This document shows positions 8,068 through 17,031 of a stretch of DNA of 64,000 bases, piece by piece. Location of the stretch: assembly GCA_030041045.1 (NCBI GenBank), contig JASHOQ010000047.1, forward strand, positions 124,001 through 188,000, read 5' to 3'. The stretch is from Acidobacteriaceae bacterium. Its GTDB lineage: Bacteria; Acidobacteriota; Terriglobia; Terriglobales; Acidobacteriaceae. Position numbers and translations under genes: made by a program. The notes under the pieces are model-generated. The model was not told the DNA's origin and ran no database searches. It saw only the letters and a list, made by a program, of their open reading frames with translations. Every line of letters begins with the position of its first letter. Position 1 is the first letter of the stretch.

Positions 8068-9480
8068 ATGAACTGGAGCGAAAGCACGCGGCGGGCGTTC
8101 TTGAAGCAGTTCGGCGCCGCCGGCGCCATGGCCCTTGCCGCATCCCGCGCGGAGGCCGCGCAGCAGATTGTGCCGCCCGCGGGCCCCGCGTCCGCCGACG
8201 AAAAACAGGCCGCGACGCGCGACCAGCGCATGCAGTGGTGGCACGAAGCCAAATTCGGCATGTTCATCCATTGGGGACTTTACAGTGTGATCGGCCAGCA
8301 CGAGTGGGCCAAGGAAGTGGAAGGCGTACCCATTTCCCAGTACGAGATCCTCGCCAAACACTTCCATCCCAAACCCAATGCCGCGCGCGACTGGGCGCGG
8401 CTGGCCAAACGAGCCGGCCAGCGCTACATGGTGATGACCACCAAGCACCATGAGGGATTCTGCAACTTCGCTACCGAGCTCACCGACTACAACGCCGCCC
8501 AGCAGGGCCCGGGCCGCGACCTGGTTGCCGAATTCGTTGAAGCCGCGCGCGCTGAAGGTCTGCGCGTGGGGTTCTATTACTCGCTCATGGACTGGCATCA
8601 TCCCGACGGCGCGCTGTGCAAGACCGATGAGGCCGCGCGCCGCCGCTTCGTCGATTACACCCATGGCCTCATTCGCGAGCTCATGACCAATTACGGCAAG
8701 ATCGACGTGCTCTGGTACGACGTGGCCTGGCCGCTCGATGCCGAAGAATGGGAATCGGAAAAAATGAATGCGATGGTCTTCGAACTGCAGCCGGACATCA
8801 TCGTGAACAACCGCAACCTGCTGCCCGGCGATTTCTCCACGCCGGAGCAGCACATCCAGGCTGCGGAAGCCGGACGTGCCTGGGAAACGTGCATGACCCT
8901 CAACGAGAGTTGGGGCTTCAACCGCGGCGACGACGCCTGGAAAACGCCCAAGGAGATCGTCGGCAACCTGGCCACCTGCGCCAACGGCGGCGGAAATTAC
9001 CTGCTCAACATCGGCCCCATGCCCGACGGCTCCGTTCCTCCCGAATCCGTGCGCATCTTGAGCGAAGCGGGCGCCTGGCTTGACATCAACGGCAAAGCCG
9101 TCTATGGCACGGACCGCTGCCAGGGCGGCGGCAACGTGAACGTGATCTACACGCGCCGCGGCAACACCCTTTATCTGCACCAGCACTTCTGGCCCAACCA
9201 CACCCCCGCGGCGGAGTGGCTCGATTTCTACAAGCCCGAAGCCGTGGTCGCCATCGGCGGCCTCAAGGCCAAAGCGCTCTCCGCGCGCCTGCTCAAGACG
9301 GGGCAGAATGTCGAATTCACACAGGACGGCGATTTCACTTTGCGTCTCACCGGCCTTCCGCTCGTCGCACCCGATCAGCCCGCAACCGTGATTGAAGTCG
9401 AGTGCGACAGCGAGCCCGTCGTGGATCACGACGCCGAGCGTCCGCTCTGGCCGCGGTTGAAAGTTGGTATCAGCGATTGA
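8068..9480 (+). CDS. Alpha-L-fucosidase, GH29 family, Tat-exported
   Basis: Predicted retaining glycosidase that removes terminal alpha-L-fucose from glycans. The ATG at 8068 is chosen because GGGGAGA precedes it and the twin-arginine signal STRRAFLKQFG then lies at residues 6-16; an ATG at 7990 would bury the signal. Family features include WWHEAKFGMFIHWGLYS near residue 50, TKHHEGF near 125, YYSLMDWHHPD near 170 and LWYD at 215-218, where Asp218 is the likely nucleophile. The C-terminal part is a short beta-sandwich. At 470 residues it is typical for the family. It stands alone, 197 bp after the VWA gene, and suggests use of plant or microbial fucosylated polymers. Confidence 0.92.
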   Translation: MNWSESTRRAFLKQFGAAGAMALAASRAEAAQQIVPPAGPASADEKQAATRDQRMQWWHEAKFGMFIHWGLYSVIGQHEWAKEVEGVPISQYEILAKHFHPKPNAARDWARLAKRAGQRYMVMTTKHHEGFCNFATELTDYNAAQQGPGRDLVAEFVEAARAEGLRVGFYYSLMDWHHPDGALCKTDEAARRRFVDYTHGLIRELMTNYGKIDVLWYDVAWPLDAEEWESEKMNAMVFELQPDIIVNNRNLLPGDFSTPEQHIQAAEAGRAWETCMTLNESWGFNRGDDAWKTPKEIVGNLATCANGGGNYLLNIGPMPDGSVPPESVRILSEAGAWLDINGKAVYGTDRCQGGGNVNVIYTRRGNTLYLHQHFWPNHTPAAEWLDFYKPEAVVAIGGLKAKALSARLLKTGQNVEFTQDGDFTLRLTGLPLVAPDQPATVIEVECDSEPVVDHDAERPLWPRLKVGISD

Positions 9481-9515
9481 CTCGCTGAAGGCTTGCAGCA
9501 GCCGATCTCAGAACT

Positions 9516-9753
9516 GGTTGCATAAATGGGTTAAGGCCGTTAAGGAGCCTCCCTCAGGGGCTAGAGCGGTTCCACAGTACATGTAGCCATATTTCACAGT
9601 TGCGGAAGGTGGCTTTTTCTTGGTGAAAAAGCCACTTAGCATCTGCGGCTTCGGGATACAGCAACTGTGAAACCGCTGTAAAGCCCTAATGTTTATGCGG
9701 CCTTTGCGGCCCGGCTAAAGCCGTGCCCTTTTTACAAACCCATTTGTGCAACC
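9516..9753. repeat. R2 repeat, copy 1, interrupted by a TA-flanked element
   Basis: Outer arms GGTTGCATAAATGGGTT (9516-9532) and AACCCATTTGTGCAACC (9737-9753) pair at 16 of 17 positions. Inside lie CCCTCAGGGGCT and, after an interruption, AAAGCCCTAATGTTTATGCGG and GGCTAAAGCCGTGCCC. The same series without interruption occurs at 55246-55368 and in part at 51846-51920. The whole fills the 335-bp gap between the convergent fucosidase and folP genes; no other feature is visible there. Confidence 0.75.
9564..9678. mobile_element. MITE-like element with TA duplication inside an R2 repeat
   Basis: A 115-bp insertion with terminal inverted repeats GAGCGGTTCCACAGT and ACTGTGAAACCGCTG (13 of 15 pairs). 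A TA dinucleotide lies on each side (9562-9563 and 9679-9680). The uninterrupted R2 copy at 55246-55368 reads GGCTAAAGCCCC at this point, with a single TA, so it serves as an empty site. Inside is a perfect 11-bp hairpin GTGGCTTTTTC/GAAAAAGCCAC (9609-9619, 9625-9635). TA duplication is typical of IS630/Tc1-mariner-related non-autonomous elements; that link is inference. No coding capacity. Confidence 0.7.
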
Positions 9754-9815
9754 ATCTCTACCAACTATTTCCGTTGCCCCTTCCTGACCGCGCAGCAATC
9801 AGGTTGGGACCGCGA

Positions 9816-10712
9816 CTATGGCCTCGCCAGAATTGCATCCGCAATACGCGCCGCTTCCACCGCGGGACGCACCGCATGCACGCGCACAATGGACGCGCCG
9901 TTCAGAATCGCCGCGGTCATCGCCGCCAGGCTCGCCGCTTCGCGCGCATTCACCAGCGCGGCCTTGCCGCCAAAGAGGGGCGCCAGCGTATGCCCCAGAA
10001 ACGATTTCCGGCTCACTCCAACGAGCAAAGGCCGCCCCAGAGCCAGCAGCTCGCCCTGCCGCCGGAGCAATGCGTAATTCTCATCGAGCCGCTTGCCGAA
10101 TCCATACCCTGGATCGATTACGATCGCGTCTTCCGCAACGCCGGCCGCGCGCGCCGCGCGCATATGCGCCGTCAATCCTTCGCGCACGCTCGCGAGCAGC
10201 GTATCCGGCTCGAGCTTCGCCTGCCTGGCCCACTCCTCCGGCCGTCCGCGCGTGTGTGCGAGTACCACGCCCGCGCCCAACTGAGCGCACACCTCGGCCA
10301 TCGCCGGATCCCACGTGAACCCGCTCACGTCGTTCAGGATCTCGGCTCCGGCTGCAAGCGCTGCGCGCGCCGTCGCCGCCTTGTAGGTGTCCACGGAGAG
10401 CACTGCGTGCGGCCTTGCCTTGAGAATCCCTTCCACAACCGGGAGCAGCCGCGCCTGCTCTTCCTCCGCGCTGACGGTTGCGTTCGCATCGCCCGCGCGC
10501 GAGCCGGGCCGCGTGCTCTCCGCACCCAGATCGAGAAGATCCGCGCCCTCATCGAGGCATTGCATGCAGCGGGCCACTGCAGCCTCGGGGTCAAGAAACA
10601 AACCGCCGTCGCTGAACGAGTCCGGAGTGACATTGACCACGCCCATGATGAGCGTGCGCGCGCCGAGTGGGAGCGCGCGCGTGCGCAGCCGCCATGTGGT
10701 TGCGTTTGGCAT
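9816..10712 (-). CDS. folP: Dihydropteroate synthase
   Basis: Condenses 6-hydroxymethyl-dihydropterin diphosphate with p-aminobenzoate in folate synthesis; cytoplasmic TIM barrel, target class of sulfonamides. 298 residues, normal length. Signature motifs: [17 protein letters not shown] near residue 22, [11 protein letters not shown] near 61, VSVDTYK-type strand (LSVDTY) near 105, EILNDVSGF near 123, IDPGYGFGK near 205 and VGVSRKSF near 234. The ATG at 10712 is the first that gives a family-like N-terminus. It diverges from dacB with a 123-bp shared upstream region. The reading frame stays open far upstream, antisense to dacB, but that part is not coding. Confidence 0.95.
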   Translation of the reverse strand: MPNATTWRLRTRALPLGARTLIMGVVNVTPDSFSDGGLFLDPEAAVARCMQCLDEGADLLDLGAESTRPGSRAGDANATVSAEEEQARLLPVVEGILKARPHAVLSVDTYKAATARAALAAGAEILNDVSGFTWDPAMAEVCAQLGAGVVLAHTRGRPEEWARQAKLEPDTLLASVREGLTAHMRAARAAGVAEDAIVIDPGYGFGKRLDENYALLRRQGELLALGRPLLVGVSRKSFLGHTLAPLFGGKAALVNAREAASLAAMTAAILNGASIVRVHAVRPAVEAARIADAILARP

Positions 10713-10835
10713 CGACTCACGAATCCGGGCGCAACAATCCGGCGCGTACCTTTGCTTCTGCGCCCCGCTGGATTGAATTGCATCCGCACAATCGATGGTA
10801 CTCTGGCCTTCCCGCTCAACTGCTACACTCCCTGC

Positions 10836-12503
10836 ATGATCTTCCCGCGGCGTTTTCCGGCTGTTTTCTTTTCTCTGTTGATCGTTCCCGCGCCCGGAAC
10901 ACTGCTTGGGGCGCAAGCGCATCCCGCGCATCACGCGGCACCGGTGAGCGGCACGCTTGCGGAGCGCATCCAGGCCATACTTGCCGATCCCGTACTGAGT
11001 CACGCCGATTTCGGCATCAGCGTGGTCACGCTGGACGGCCGCACGCTTTACGGCCTCAACGACGGCAAACTGTTCGCGCCCGCGTCCAATGCCAAGCTCA
11101 CCACCACCGCGGCCGCCTTTGCGCTTCTTCCCGCCGACACCCTCACCTGGACTACGTACGTGGTTGGCGATGGCGATGTGGACGCCAGCGGCGCGCTCCA
11201 TGGCGACCTGATCCTGCTCGGTGCCGGCGATCCCACGATGAGCCCGCGCCAGTATCCCTATCGGGAGCCCGGAACCGCCGCGCCCCAATCCCCGCCGGAA
11301 GCCTCGTCCGGCGCGCCCGCGCAACCCGTCGCGCCACCCAAGCCAGCCGACCCCAACCTCGCCGCCATGGCGCCGCTCAATCAACTCGCGCAGCAGGTGG
11401 AAGAAGCCGGCGTGCGCACGGTCGAGGGCGACGTCATCGGCGACGACAGTTTTTTTCTCGACGAGCGCTACGGGCAGGGCTGGGGCTGGGACGATCTGCA
11501 GTGGGCCTACGGCGCTCCGGTTTCCGCGCTCACTTTCAACGACAATGCTGCCGGACTCGCCATCCTTCCCGATCCCTCTACCCCTAACGTGACCCAGGGC
11601 TCGTGGACGCCGGACGTCGAATACTATACCCTCAACAATTCCATGACGCCTGCGCCTGCCGGCGAGCCGGCGCGTCCGGGCATCCAGCGACTGCCCGGTT
11701 CCATGATGGTGCGCGCCTGGGGCACCGCGCCCCCCGGCGGTCTCCACGTCGGCATCGCCATCGATGACCCCGCCCAGTTCACGGCTGAGGCTTTCAAAGA
11801 CGCGTTGCTTGGCCGCGGCATCACCGTCTCCGGAGCGGCCGAGTCGCGGCACCGCTTCACCAACGGCGACGGCAACTTCGCGGGCACGCGGGAGCTGCCT
11901 CTGAATCTCGAGCCTTCCACGCTCACCACCGTGGCCGCGCCGCTCACCGGCCGGCGCGTCCTGGCGGCGCGCATCTCGGTTCCTGTCGCCGAGGACATCG
12001 CCATCACCAACAAAACCAGCCAGAACCTGCACGCCGAGCTCCTGTTGCGCCTGCTGGGCAAGCTCGAGGGCGCCGACGGCAGTTTTGAAGAAGGCTCACG
12101 GGTGGTGCGCCAGTTCCTGGTCAGCGCCGGCATCGACGACCAGGACTTCTTTCTCTTCGACGGCTCCGGCGTAAGCCCCGAAGATCAGATCGCTCCGCGC
12201 GCCTTTACCCGCCTGCTCGTCTACGCGGCCAAGCAGCCCTGGGGCGCGGCGTGGCGCAATACTCTGCCCATCGCCGGAGTCGACGGGACCCTCGAAGGCC
12301 GGTTTACGAATTCCCCGCTCAAAGGGAAAATGTGGGCCAAGACCGGGACGCTGAATGAAGTGAATGCGCTCTCCGGTTACATGACCGCGGCCAGCGGACG
12401 GACTCTTGCCTTTTCCATTCTCATCAACGGCCGCCGTCCGGGTTCTGACGCGGAAGCCCAGGCTATCGATCGCATCGCGGAGGCCATCAGCGCCGCGGAC
12501 TGA
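10836..12503 (+). CDS. dacB: D-alanyl-D-alanine carboxypeptidase/endopeptidase (PBP4 / DacB type, S13)
   Basis: Periplasmic low-molecular-weight penicillin-binding protein that trims or cleaves peptidoglycan peptides. 555 residues from the ATG at 10836, with an N-terminal signal (hydrophobic residues 6-24, up to LGAQA). Active-site motifs of the S13 family: SNAK with Ser84 as nucleophile, D-G-S-G-V-S near residue 440 as the SxN-region loop, and KTG at 502-504. The long insertion between the first two motifs, including a Pro/Ala-rich stretch near residues 150-175, is normal for PBP4-type proteins, though the Pro-rich part is longer than usual. It diverges from folP. Confidence 0.92.
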   Translation: MIFPRRFPAVFFSLLIVPAPGTLLGAQAHPAHHAAPVSGTLAERIQAILADPVLSHADFGISVVTLDGRTLYGLNDGKLFAPASNAKLTTTAAAFALLPADTLTWTTYVVGDGDVDASGALHGDLILLGAGDPTMSPRQYPYREPGTAAPQSPPEASSGAPAQPVAPPKPADPNLAAMAPLNQLAQQVEEAGVRTVEGDVIGDDSFFLDERYGQGWGWDDLQWAYGAPVSALTFNDNAAGLAILPDPSTPNVTQGSWTPDVEYYTLNNSMTPAPAGEPARPGIQRLPGSMMVRAWGTAPPGGLHVGIAIDDPAQFTAEAFKDALLGRGITVSGAAESRHRFTNGDGNFAGTRELPLNLEPSTLTTVAAPLTGRRVLAARISVPVAEDIAITNKTSQNLHAELLLRLLGKLEGADGSFEEGSRVVRQFLVSAGIDDQDFFLFDGSGVSPEDQIAPRAFTRLLVYAAKQPWGAAWRNTLPIAGVDGTLEGRFTNSPLKGKMWAKTGTLNEVNALSGYMTAASGRTLAFSILINGRRPGSDAEAQAIDRIAEAISAAD

Positions 12504-12548
12504 CTCTGGCGCGGCTGCGCGCGGTTTAAGCGACAATGGACTTGAGCC

Positions 12549-13979
12549 ATGGCTCCCGCAACGCCCCAATTCGCGGCCGCTTTGCGCATCGTTGAGATGC
12601 TGCGCAGCGCAGGCCATCAGGCTTTTCTCGCCGGCGGCTGCGTACGCGACCTGCTGCTGGGACGCTCGCCTCTGGATTACGATGTGGCCACGAGCGCCAC
12701 GCCTGACGTGGTTCTGGCGATGTTCCCGCGCACCTTCGCCGTGGGTGCGCACTTCGGCGTGGTGCTGGTTGCGCCCGAGGACCCCGACGCAGCCTTTGTG
12801 ACGGAAGTGGCGACCTTCCGATCGGACAGCGCCTACTCGGATGGACGGCACCCGGACGCGGTGCGTTACACGCAGAGTGCCAAAGAGGACGTGCAACGCC
12901 GCGACTTCACCATCAACGGCTTGCTGCTCGATCCCTTTCACGCAAGCACTCGGTCCGGCGACGCACTCGCCGTGCGGGATGGTGTTGTCGATTACGTGGG
13001 CGGCGTGGCCGATCTTGAAGCTGGCGTGATCCGCGCCATTGGCCGCGCGGAGATGCGTTTTGAAGAAGACCGGCTGCGCACGCTGAGAGCGGTGCGCTTT
13101 GCCGCGCGCTTCGGATTCGCGCTCGAGCCCGGCACGCTGCGCGCCATCCGTTCGCTTGCGCCGCGCATCCACTCCGTGAGCCGCGAGCGCATTCGCGACG
13201 AGCTGACGAAGATGCTGACCGAAGGCCGCGCGCGCCGAGCCTTTGAGTTGCTCGATGAGACTTCGCTGCTCAAGGAAACGCTGCCCGAGATCGAGCGCAT
13301 GAAAGGCGTAGAGCAGCCCCCGCAGTTTCATCCCGAAGGCGATGTGTGGACGCACACGCTCATGCTTCTGGAACAACTGGAGCCCGGCTGCTCCATGACG
13401 CTGGCGTGGGGCGCGCTGCTGCACGACGTGGGCAAGCCGCCAACATTCCGCATGGCGCCCGACCGCATCCGCTTCGACGGCCACGTGGAAGTGGGGGTGG
13501 CCATGGCCGGGGAAATCTGCCGGCGCTTCCGATTCTCCAACGAGGAGACGCGGCAGATTGTCGCACTGGTCGAGAACCACATGCGCTTTGCGGACGCGGA
13601 ACGCATGAAATTTTCCACGCTCAAGCGCTTTTTCCGGCTCGCGCGGTTCGAGGAACACCTGGCGCTGCAGCGCATGGACGTGCTGGCCTCGAATCGCAAC
13701 CTCCACTCGTGGGAGTTCGTGCGCGAACGCTGGCAGTCCATGCCGGAGGAGGTGGTGCGGCCGCGTCCGTTGATCTCCGGCCGTGAGCTGATTGCGGCCG
13801 GTTACGCGCCCGGAGCCGGGTTTCGCGATATGCTGCGCGCGGCCGAAGATGCGCAGCTCGAAGGCGCAGCCCTTACCGTGGATGACGCGCTGCGCGTGGT
13901 GCGCGAGCGGTTTGGCCCGCCGGCGAGTGAGCAGAGACCGGAGCTCGCACATCCAACACGCAAGGAGAAATCCGAATGA
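12549..13979 (+). CDS. CCA tRNA nucleotidyltransferase / poly(A) polymerase family protein with HD domain
   Basis: 476 residues. Residues 10-60 carry the class II nucleotidyltransferase head: FLAGGCVRDLLLGRSPLDYDVATSA, where the two Asp of DYD bind the metal ions. RRDFTINGLL near residue 117 and RAEMRFEEDRLRTLRAVRFAARFGF near 165 are the family neck motifs. From about residue 245 an HD phosphohydrolase-type domain follows (HPEGDVWTHTL, LLHDVGKP, HVEVG). The enzyme adds CCA to tRNA 3' ends or A tails to RNA; sequence alone does not separate the two. Its stop overlaps the start of the next gene (ATGA). Confidence 0.9.
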   Translation: MAPATPQFAAALRIVEMLRSAGHQAFLAGGCVRDLLLGRSPLDYDVATSATPDVVLAMFPRTFAVGAHFGVVLVAPEDPDAAFVTEVATFRSDSAYSDGRHPDAVRYTQSAKEDVQRRDFTINGLLLDPFHASTRSGDALAVRDGVVDYVGGVADLEAGVIRAIGRAEMRFEEDRLRTLRAVRFAARFGFALEPGTLRAIRSLAPRIHSVSRERIRDELTKMLTEGRARRAFELLDETSLLKETLPEIERMKGVEQPPQFHPEGDVWTHTLMLLEQLEPGCSMTLAWGALLHDVGKPPTFRMAPDRIRFDGHVEVGVAMAGEICRRFRFSNEETRQIVALVENHMRFADAERMKFSTLKRFFRLARFEEHLALQRMDVLASNRNLHSWEFVRERWQSMPEEVVRPRPLISGRELIAAGYAPGAGFRDMLRAAEDAQLEGAALTVDDALRVVRERFGPPASEQRPELAHPTRKEKSE

Positions 13980-14281
13980 CCTGGTATCAAGGCGTCGCGT
14001 GCTTTTTCGCGGGAATGTTTCTCGCCAACGTGGTGCCGCACTTTGTGCACGGCGCTTCAGGCGACCGTTTCCCCACGCCCTTCGCGCACCCTCCCGGAAG
14101 GGGATTGTCCTCGCCCATGGTCAATGTTCTTTGGGCGCTGCTTAATCTCGTTCTCGGTGTGATCTTGTTCCGCGTGGGGCGGGTTTCATCCGGCACAGAG
14201 CAGCAGATTGTCTTTTTCGCGGGGATTGCGCTCCTCAGCATCCAGCTAAGCATCGGCTTCCAGAAAAGACAGCGAGCGTGA
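13976..14281 (+). CDS. Small membrane protein, unknown
   Basis: 101 residues starting at ATG 13976, which overlaps the stop of the preceding gene by 4 nt, with AAGGAGA upstream. Three hydrophobic segments are visible: residues 5-22, about 47-65 and 75-93, separated by a His/Pro/Gly-rich loop (HFVHGASGDRFPTPFAHPPG). It is probably an inner-membrane protein translated together with the nucleotidyltransferase. No family recognised. Confidence 0.75.
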   Translation: MTWYQGVACFFAGMFLANVVPHFVHGASGDRFPTPFAHPPGRGLSSPMVNVLWALLNLVLGVILFRVGRVSSGTEQQIVFFAGIALLSIQLSIGFQKRQRA

Positions 14282-14311
14282 TCGGCGGGATCGCGCACGC
14301 GGGGCGGCGAG

Positions 14312-16135
14312 TCACAGGCGGCAGATCAGCAGCTCGCGCTCGTAGATCATCTCCGGCGGCAGATGGTCGTGCAGATCGAAGAACAGCTCCTCGTGCCCGA
14401 TGACCTCCGTGCGCCAGGCGGCGCGATCCACGGCCTGGATGCGGGTGAACTGCTCTTCGGAAAAATCGAGCCCGGTCCAATCGATGTCCTTGTAATAAGG
14501 CGTCCAGCCGATCGGAGTTTCCTTGCCCTGGGCGCGCCCGCGCACCCGATCGACGATCCACTTGAGGATGCGGAAATTCTCGCTGAACCCCGGCCAGATA
14601 AAATTGCCCTCTTCGTCCTTGCGGAACCAATTCACGTGAAACACGCGGGGCGTGGCGTTGAGCCTGCGCTGCATCTTGATCCAGTGGCGGAAATAATCGC
14701 CCATGTGGTAGCCGCAGAAGGGCAGCATGGCCATGGGATCGCGGCGCAGCTTGCCGGTGGCGCCCGCGGCCGCCGCGGTGGTTTCCGAAGCCATGGTGGC
14801 GCCCATGTACACGCCGGCGCTCCAGTTGAAGGCCTGGTAGATGAGCGGCATGGTGACCGAGCGCCGGCCGCCGAAGACAATGGCGCTCAAGGGAACGCCC
14901 TCGGGGTCCTGCCACGCAGGATCGATGCTGGGGCACTGCGCGGCAGGCGCGGTGAAGCGGCCGTTGGGGTGCGCGGCCGAGGCACCCGTCTTGCGCGCGA
15001 TCTCTGGTGTCCAGATTCTGCCCTGCCAATCGAGACATTGGGCTGGCGCCGTGTCCGTCATGCCTTCCCACCACACGCCGCCTTCCGGCGTAAGCGCGAC
15101 GTTGGTGAAGATGGTGTTGCGCGCGAGCGTGGCCATGGCATTGGGGTTGGTCCTGGCGCTGGTGCCGGGAGCAACGCCGAAAAATCCCGTCTCCGGATTA
15201 ATGGCGCGCAGCTGGCCTTTTTCATCGGGACGGATCCAGGCGATATCGTCGCCGACCGTCCAAACCTTCCAGCCTTTGAGCGCCTTGGGAGGCACAAGCA
15301 TGGCCAGGTTGGTTTTGCCGCAGGCAGAAGGAAACGCCGCGGCCAGGTAGGTCTTTTCGCCCGCGGGGCTCTCGAGGCCCAGAATCAGCATGTGCTCGGC
15401 CATCCATCCCTCATCGCGCGCCATATTGGAGGCGATGCGCAAGGCAAAGCATTTTTTACCCAGGAGCGCGTTGCCGCCATAACCGGAACCATACGACCAG
15501 ATTTCGCGCGTCTCAGGAAAATGCACGATGTACTTGGTGTCATTGCAGGGCCAGGGAACATCGGCCTGGCCGCGCTCGAGCGGCGCGCCCACGGAATGCA
15601 TGCAGGGAACCACGCGCTTCACGTCCTTGTCGATCTCTGCAAACACGGCGCGCCCGATGCGCGCCATGATGCGCATGCTCACGACCACGTAGGGCGAGTC
15701 AGTGAGCTGCACGCCGATGCGCGAGGCCGGCGAGTCCAGCGGTCCCATGCAAAAGGGAAGCACATACATGGTGCGGCCACGCATGCAACCCTGAAAGAGG
15801 CTCTTCAGCTTGCGCCGCATTTCGTATGGATCTGCCCAGTTGTTTGTAGGGCCGGCGCTGTCGCGTGAAAGCGAGCAGATGAAAGTTCGCTCTTCCACGC
15901 GGGCCACGTCGCGCGGGTCAGAGCGCGCATAATAGCAGCCCGGCCACAGCTCCTTATTCAGGCGGATGAAGGTGCCGCGCTGCTCGAGCAGAGCGCATAA
16001 CCGGTCGTATTCCCGCTGCGAACCGTCCACCCAGTGAATTGCATCCGGGCGCGTCAGGTCGGCCATTTTCTCTACCCAGCGCAGAAGGTGCTTGTTGCTG
16101 CTGGGAACGGCGCTCGTGTGAGCCCTGGCCGCCAT
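14312..16135 (-). CDS. pckG: Phosphoenolpyruvate carboxykinase (GTP)
   Basis: Converts oxaloacetate and GTP to phosphoenolpyruvate, CO2 and GDP at the entry to gluconeogenesis; cytoplasmic. 607 residues, standard for the GTP-dependent class. Diagnostic parts: [12 protein letters not shown] near residue 130, the kinase P-loop [13 protein letters not shown] near 280 with the active-site Cys, [16 protein letters not shown] near 305, and EGGVWWEGM near 355. The start is uncertain: ATG 16135 is taken, but GTG 16147 directly follows TAGGAG. It converges on the small membrane protein gene with only 30 bp between the stops. Confidence 0.95.
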   Translation of the reverse strand: MAARAHTSAVPSSNKHLLRWVEKMADLTRPDAIHWVDGSQREYDRLCALLEQRGTFIRLNKELWPGCYYARSDPRDVARVEERTFICSLSRDSAGPTNNWADPYEMRRKLKSLFQGCMRGRTMYVLPFCMGPLDSPASRIGVQLTDSPYVVVSMRIMARIGRAVFAEIDKDVKRVVPCMHSVGAPLERGQADVPWPCNDTKYIVHFPETREIWSYGSGYGGNALLGKKCFALRIASNMARDEGWMAEHMLILGLESPAGEKTYLAAAFPSACGKTNLAMLVPPKALKGWKVWTVGDDIAWIRPDEKGQLRAINPETGFFGVAPGTSARTNPNAMATLARNTIFTNVALTPEGGVWWEGMTDTAPAQCLDWQGRIWTPEIARKTGASAAHPNGRFTAPAAQCPSIDPAWQDPEGVPLSAIVFGGRRSVTMPLIYQAFNWSAGVYMGATMASETTAAAAGATGKLRRDPMAMLPFCGYHMGDYFRHWIKMQRRLNATPRVFHVNWFRKDEEGNFIWPGFSENFRILKWIVDRVRGRAQGKETPIGWTPYYKDIDWTGLDFSEEQFTRIQAVDRAAWRTEVIGHEELFFDLHDHLPPEMIYERELLICRL

Positions 16136-16481
16136 CGTTCTACCCACGCTCCTACAACCGGAACGATGAATCGTCCCGAATCTGCGCGGCGCCGCTCAAG
16201 GTTCAATCGCGCCATGCTTTCTTCTTATACATCATGAGGAGTCTTCGGCGATGTGACCGAACCCATTGGCCCGCGTGCAGGTTTCTCAATCTCCGGTCGA
16301 ACAAGGCATTTCCCCTTCGTCCAACGCTCTTTTGGCCGGCGCCACGTGGCAATCTTTTGAGGATAATTGCCAGTCAGGCGGATCGGCTTGGGAATAAAGC
16401 AGAAGGAAAAATACACTGGCGGTGGCCACGCTCACGGCCGGCGGGGCGGCACGTCGGCGTCCGGGCGCATCTACATGAATC
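16136..16481. other. Gap between pckG and a small ORF
   Basis: About 345 bp without a convincing gene on either strand. It must hold the promoter of pckG (reading left) and of the 50-residue gene (reading right). I see no clear terminator, strong inverted repeat or copy of the dispersed repeat families here. Confidence 0.3.
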
Positions 16482-16634
16482 ATGATACGGAAGCTGAAGT
16501 CGGGACAATATCGCATCTATTCGCGCAAGAAAGACACGGCTACCGGCAAGCGCCGCAACCTGGGCACCTTCAAAACGCTCGAAGCGGCCAAGCAGCACGA
16601 GCGCGAAGTGCAGTACTTCAAGCGCCATTCCTGA
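16482..16634 (+). CDS. 50-residue basic protein resembling an integrase Arm/AP2-like DNA-binding domain
   Basis: A complete small gene, ATG 16482 to TGA 16632-16634. The product begins MIRKLKSGQYRIYSRKKD, continues with TGKRRNLGTFKTLEAAKQHE and ends in YFKRHS. The pattern of G-x-Y-R-I/L-Y-S-R-K, then K-x-R-x-L-G-T-F-x-T-x-x-x-A, followed by a helix, is that of the three-strand-plus-helix Arm/AP2-like N-terminal domain of tyrosine recombinases, but here it is free-standing. Clean codon structure and strongly basic composition argue for a real gene. Similar stand-alone proteins seem common in acidobacteria (recalled, not checked). Probably binds DNA; no integrase follows. Confidence 0.7.
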   Translation: MIRKLKSGQYRIYSRKKDTATGKRRNLGTFKTLEAAKQHEREVQYFKRHS

Positions 16635-16724
16635 CGAACGAGATTCTCCGGCTGCACGCTGGTTCGAGCAGAGCACGATGCGCCGAAGAATTCGCGGCGA
16701 AGCATTTCGGCTGCGGAGCGAAGC

Positions 16725-17031
16725 ATGGCCAACGCCACAAAGAAATGGTCGGGCAAGGAAAAACAGATTCGACGCATTCGCCGGAGGGATTGTTTAACAA
16801 GGACGCAGGGACGATTGCGCGAACGCTGGTTTCAAAAAAGTCTCGCCCGAGGGTCCTGGATCCGGCATGAAAATGCTTTCGTTTTGCATCAATCAGGCGG
16901 GGAAAAACCTGAGCGCCTTGCTAAAAGCGGAGCTGCAGCGCGCCAAGAATCTGCTTTCGGAGCGGGTGACGCCCGACCGGGCCAGAAAGGAAAATGCGCG
17001 CCGCGTAGCTGCGGGGCCGTTGCTTCGCGGG
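16725..17031 (+). pseudogene. DUF3175-like gene split by two frameshifts in A-runs
   Basis: Three overlapping frames together give one family-like protein of about 100 residues. Frame 1 from ATG 16725 reads MANATKKWSGKEK. The next part (DSTHSPEGLFNKDAG, then TIARTLVSKK) is in another frame. The last part (VSPEGPGSGMKMLSFCINQ and AGKNLS...LQRAKNLLSER) is in the third. Each switch would be repaired by one extra A: GGAAAAACAG near 16757 and TCAAAAAAGTC near 16834. The joined product matches the DUF3175 pattern (KWS, EGLF, IARTL, SGMxML, INxAGKNLS). The corrected frame stays open past 17031 into the 3' end of the convergent regulator gene, so the true stop is uncertain. Either a pseudogene or base-calling errors. 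Confidence 0.6.

Noticed and set aside
9816..12032. One very long minus-strand open frame joining folP with the antisense of dacB
   Set aside because: The first 440 residues are an Arg/Gly/Ala-rich antisense of dacB without domains; the family-like DHPS begins at ATG 10712.
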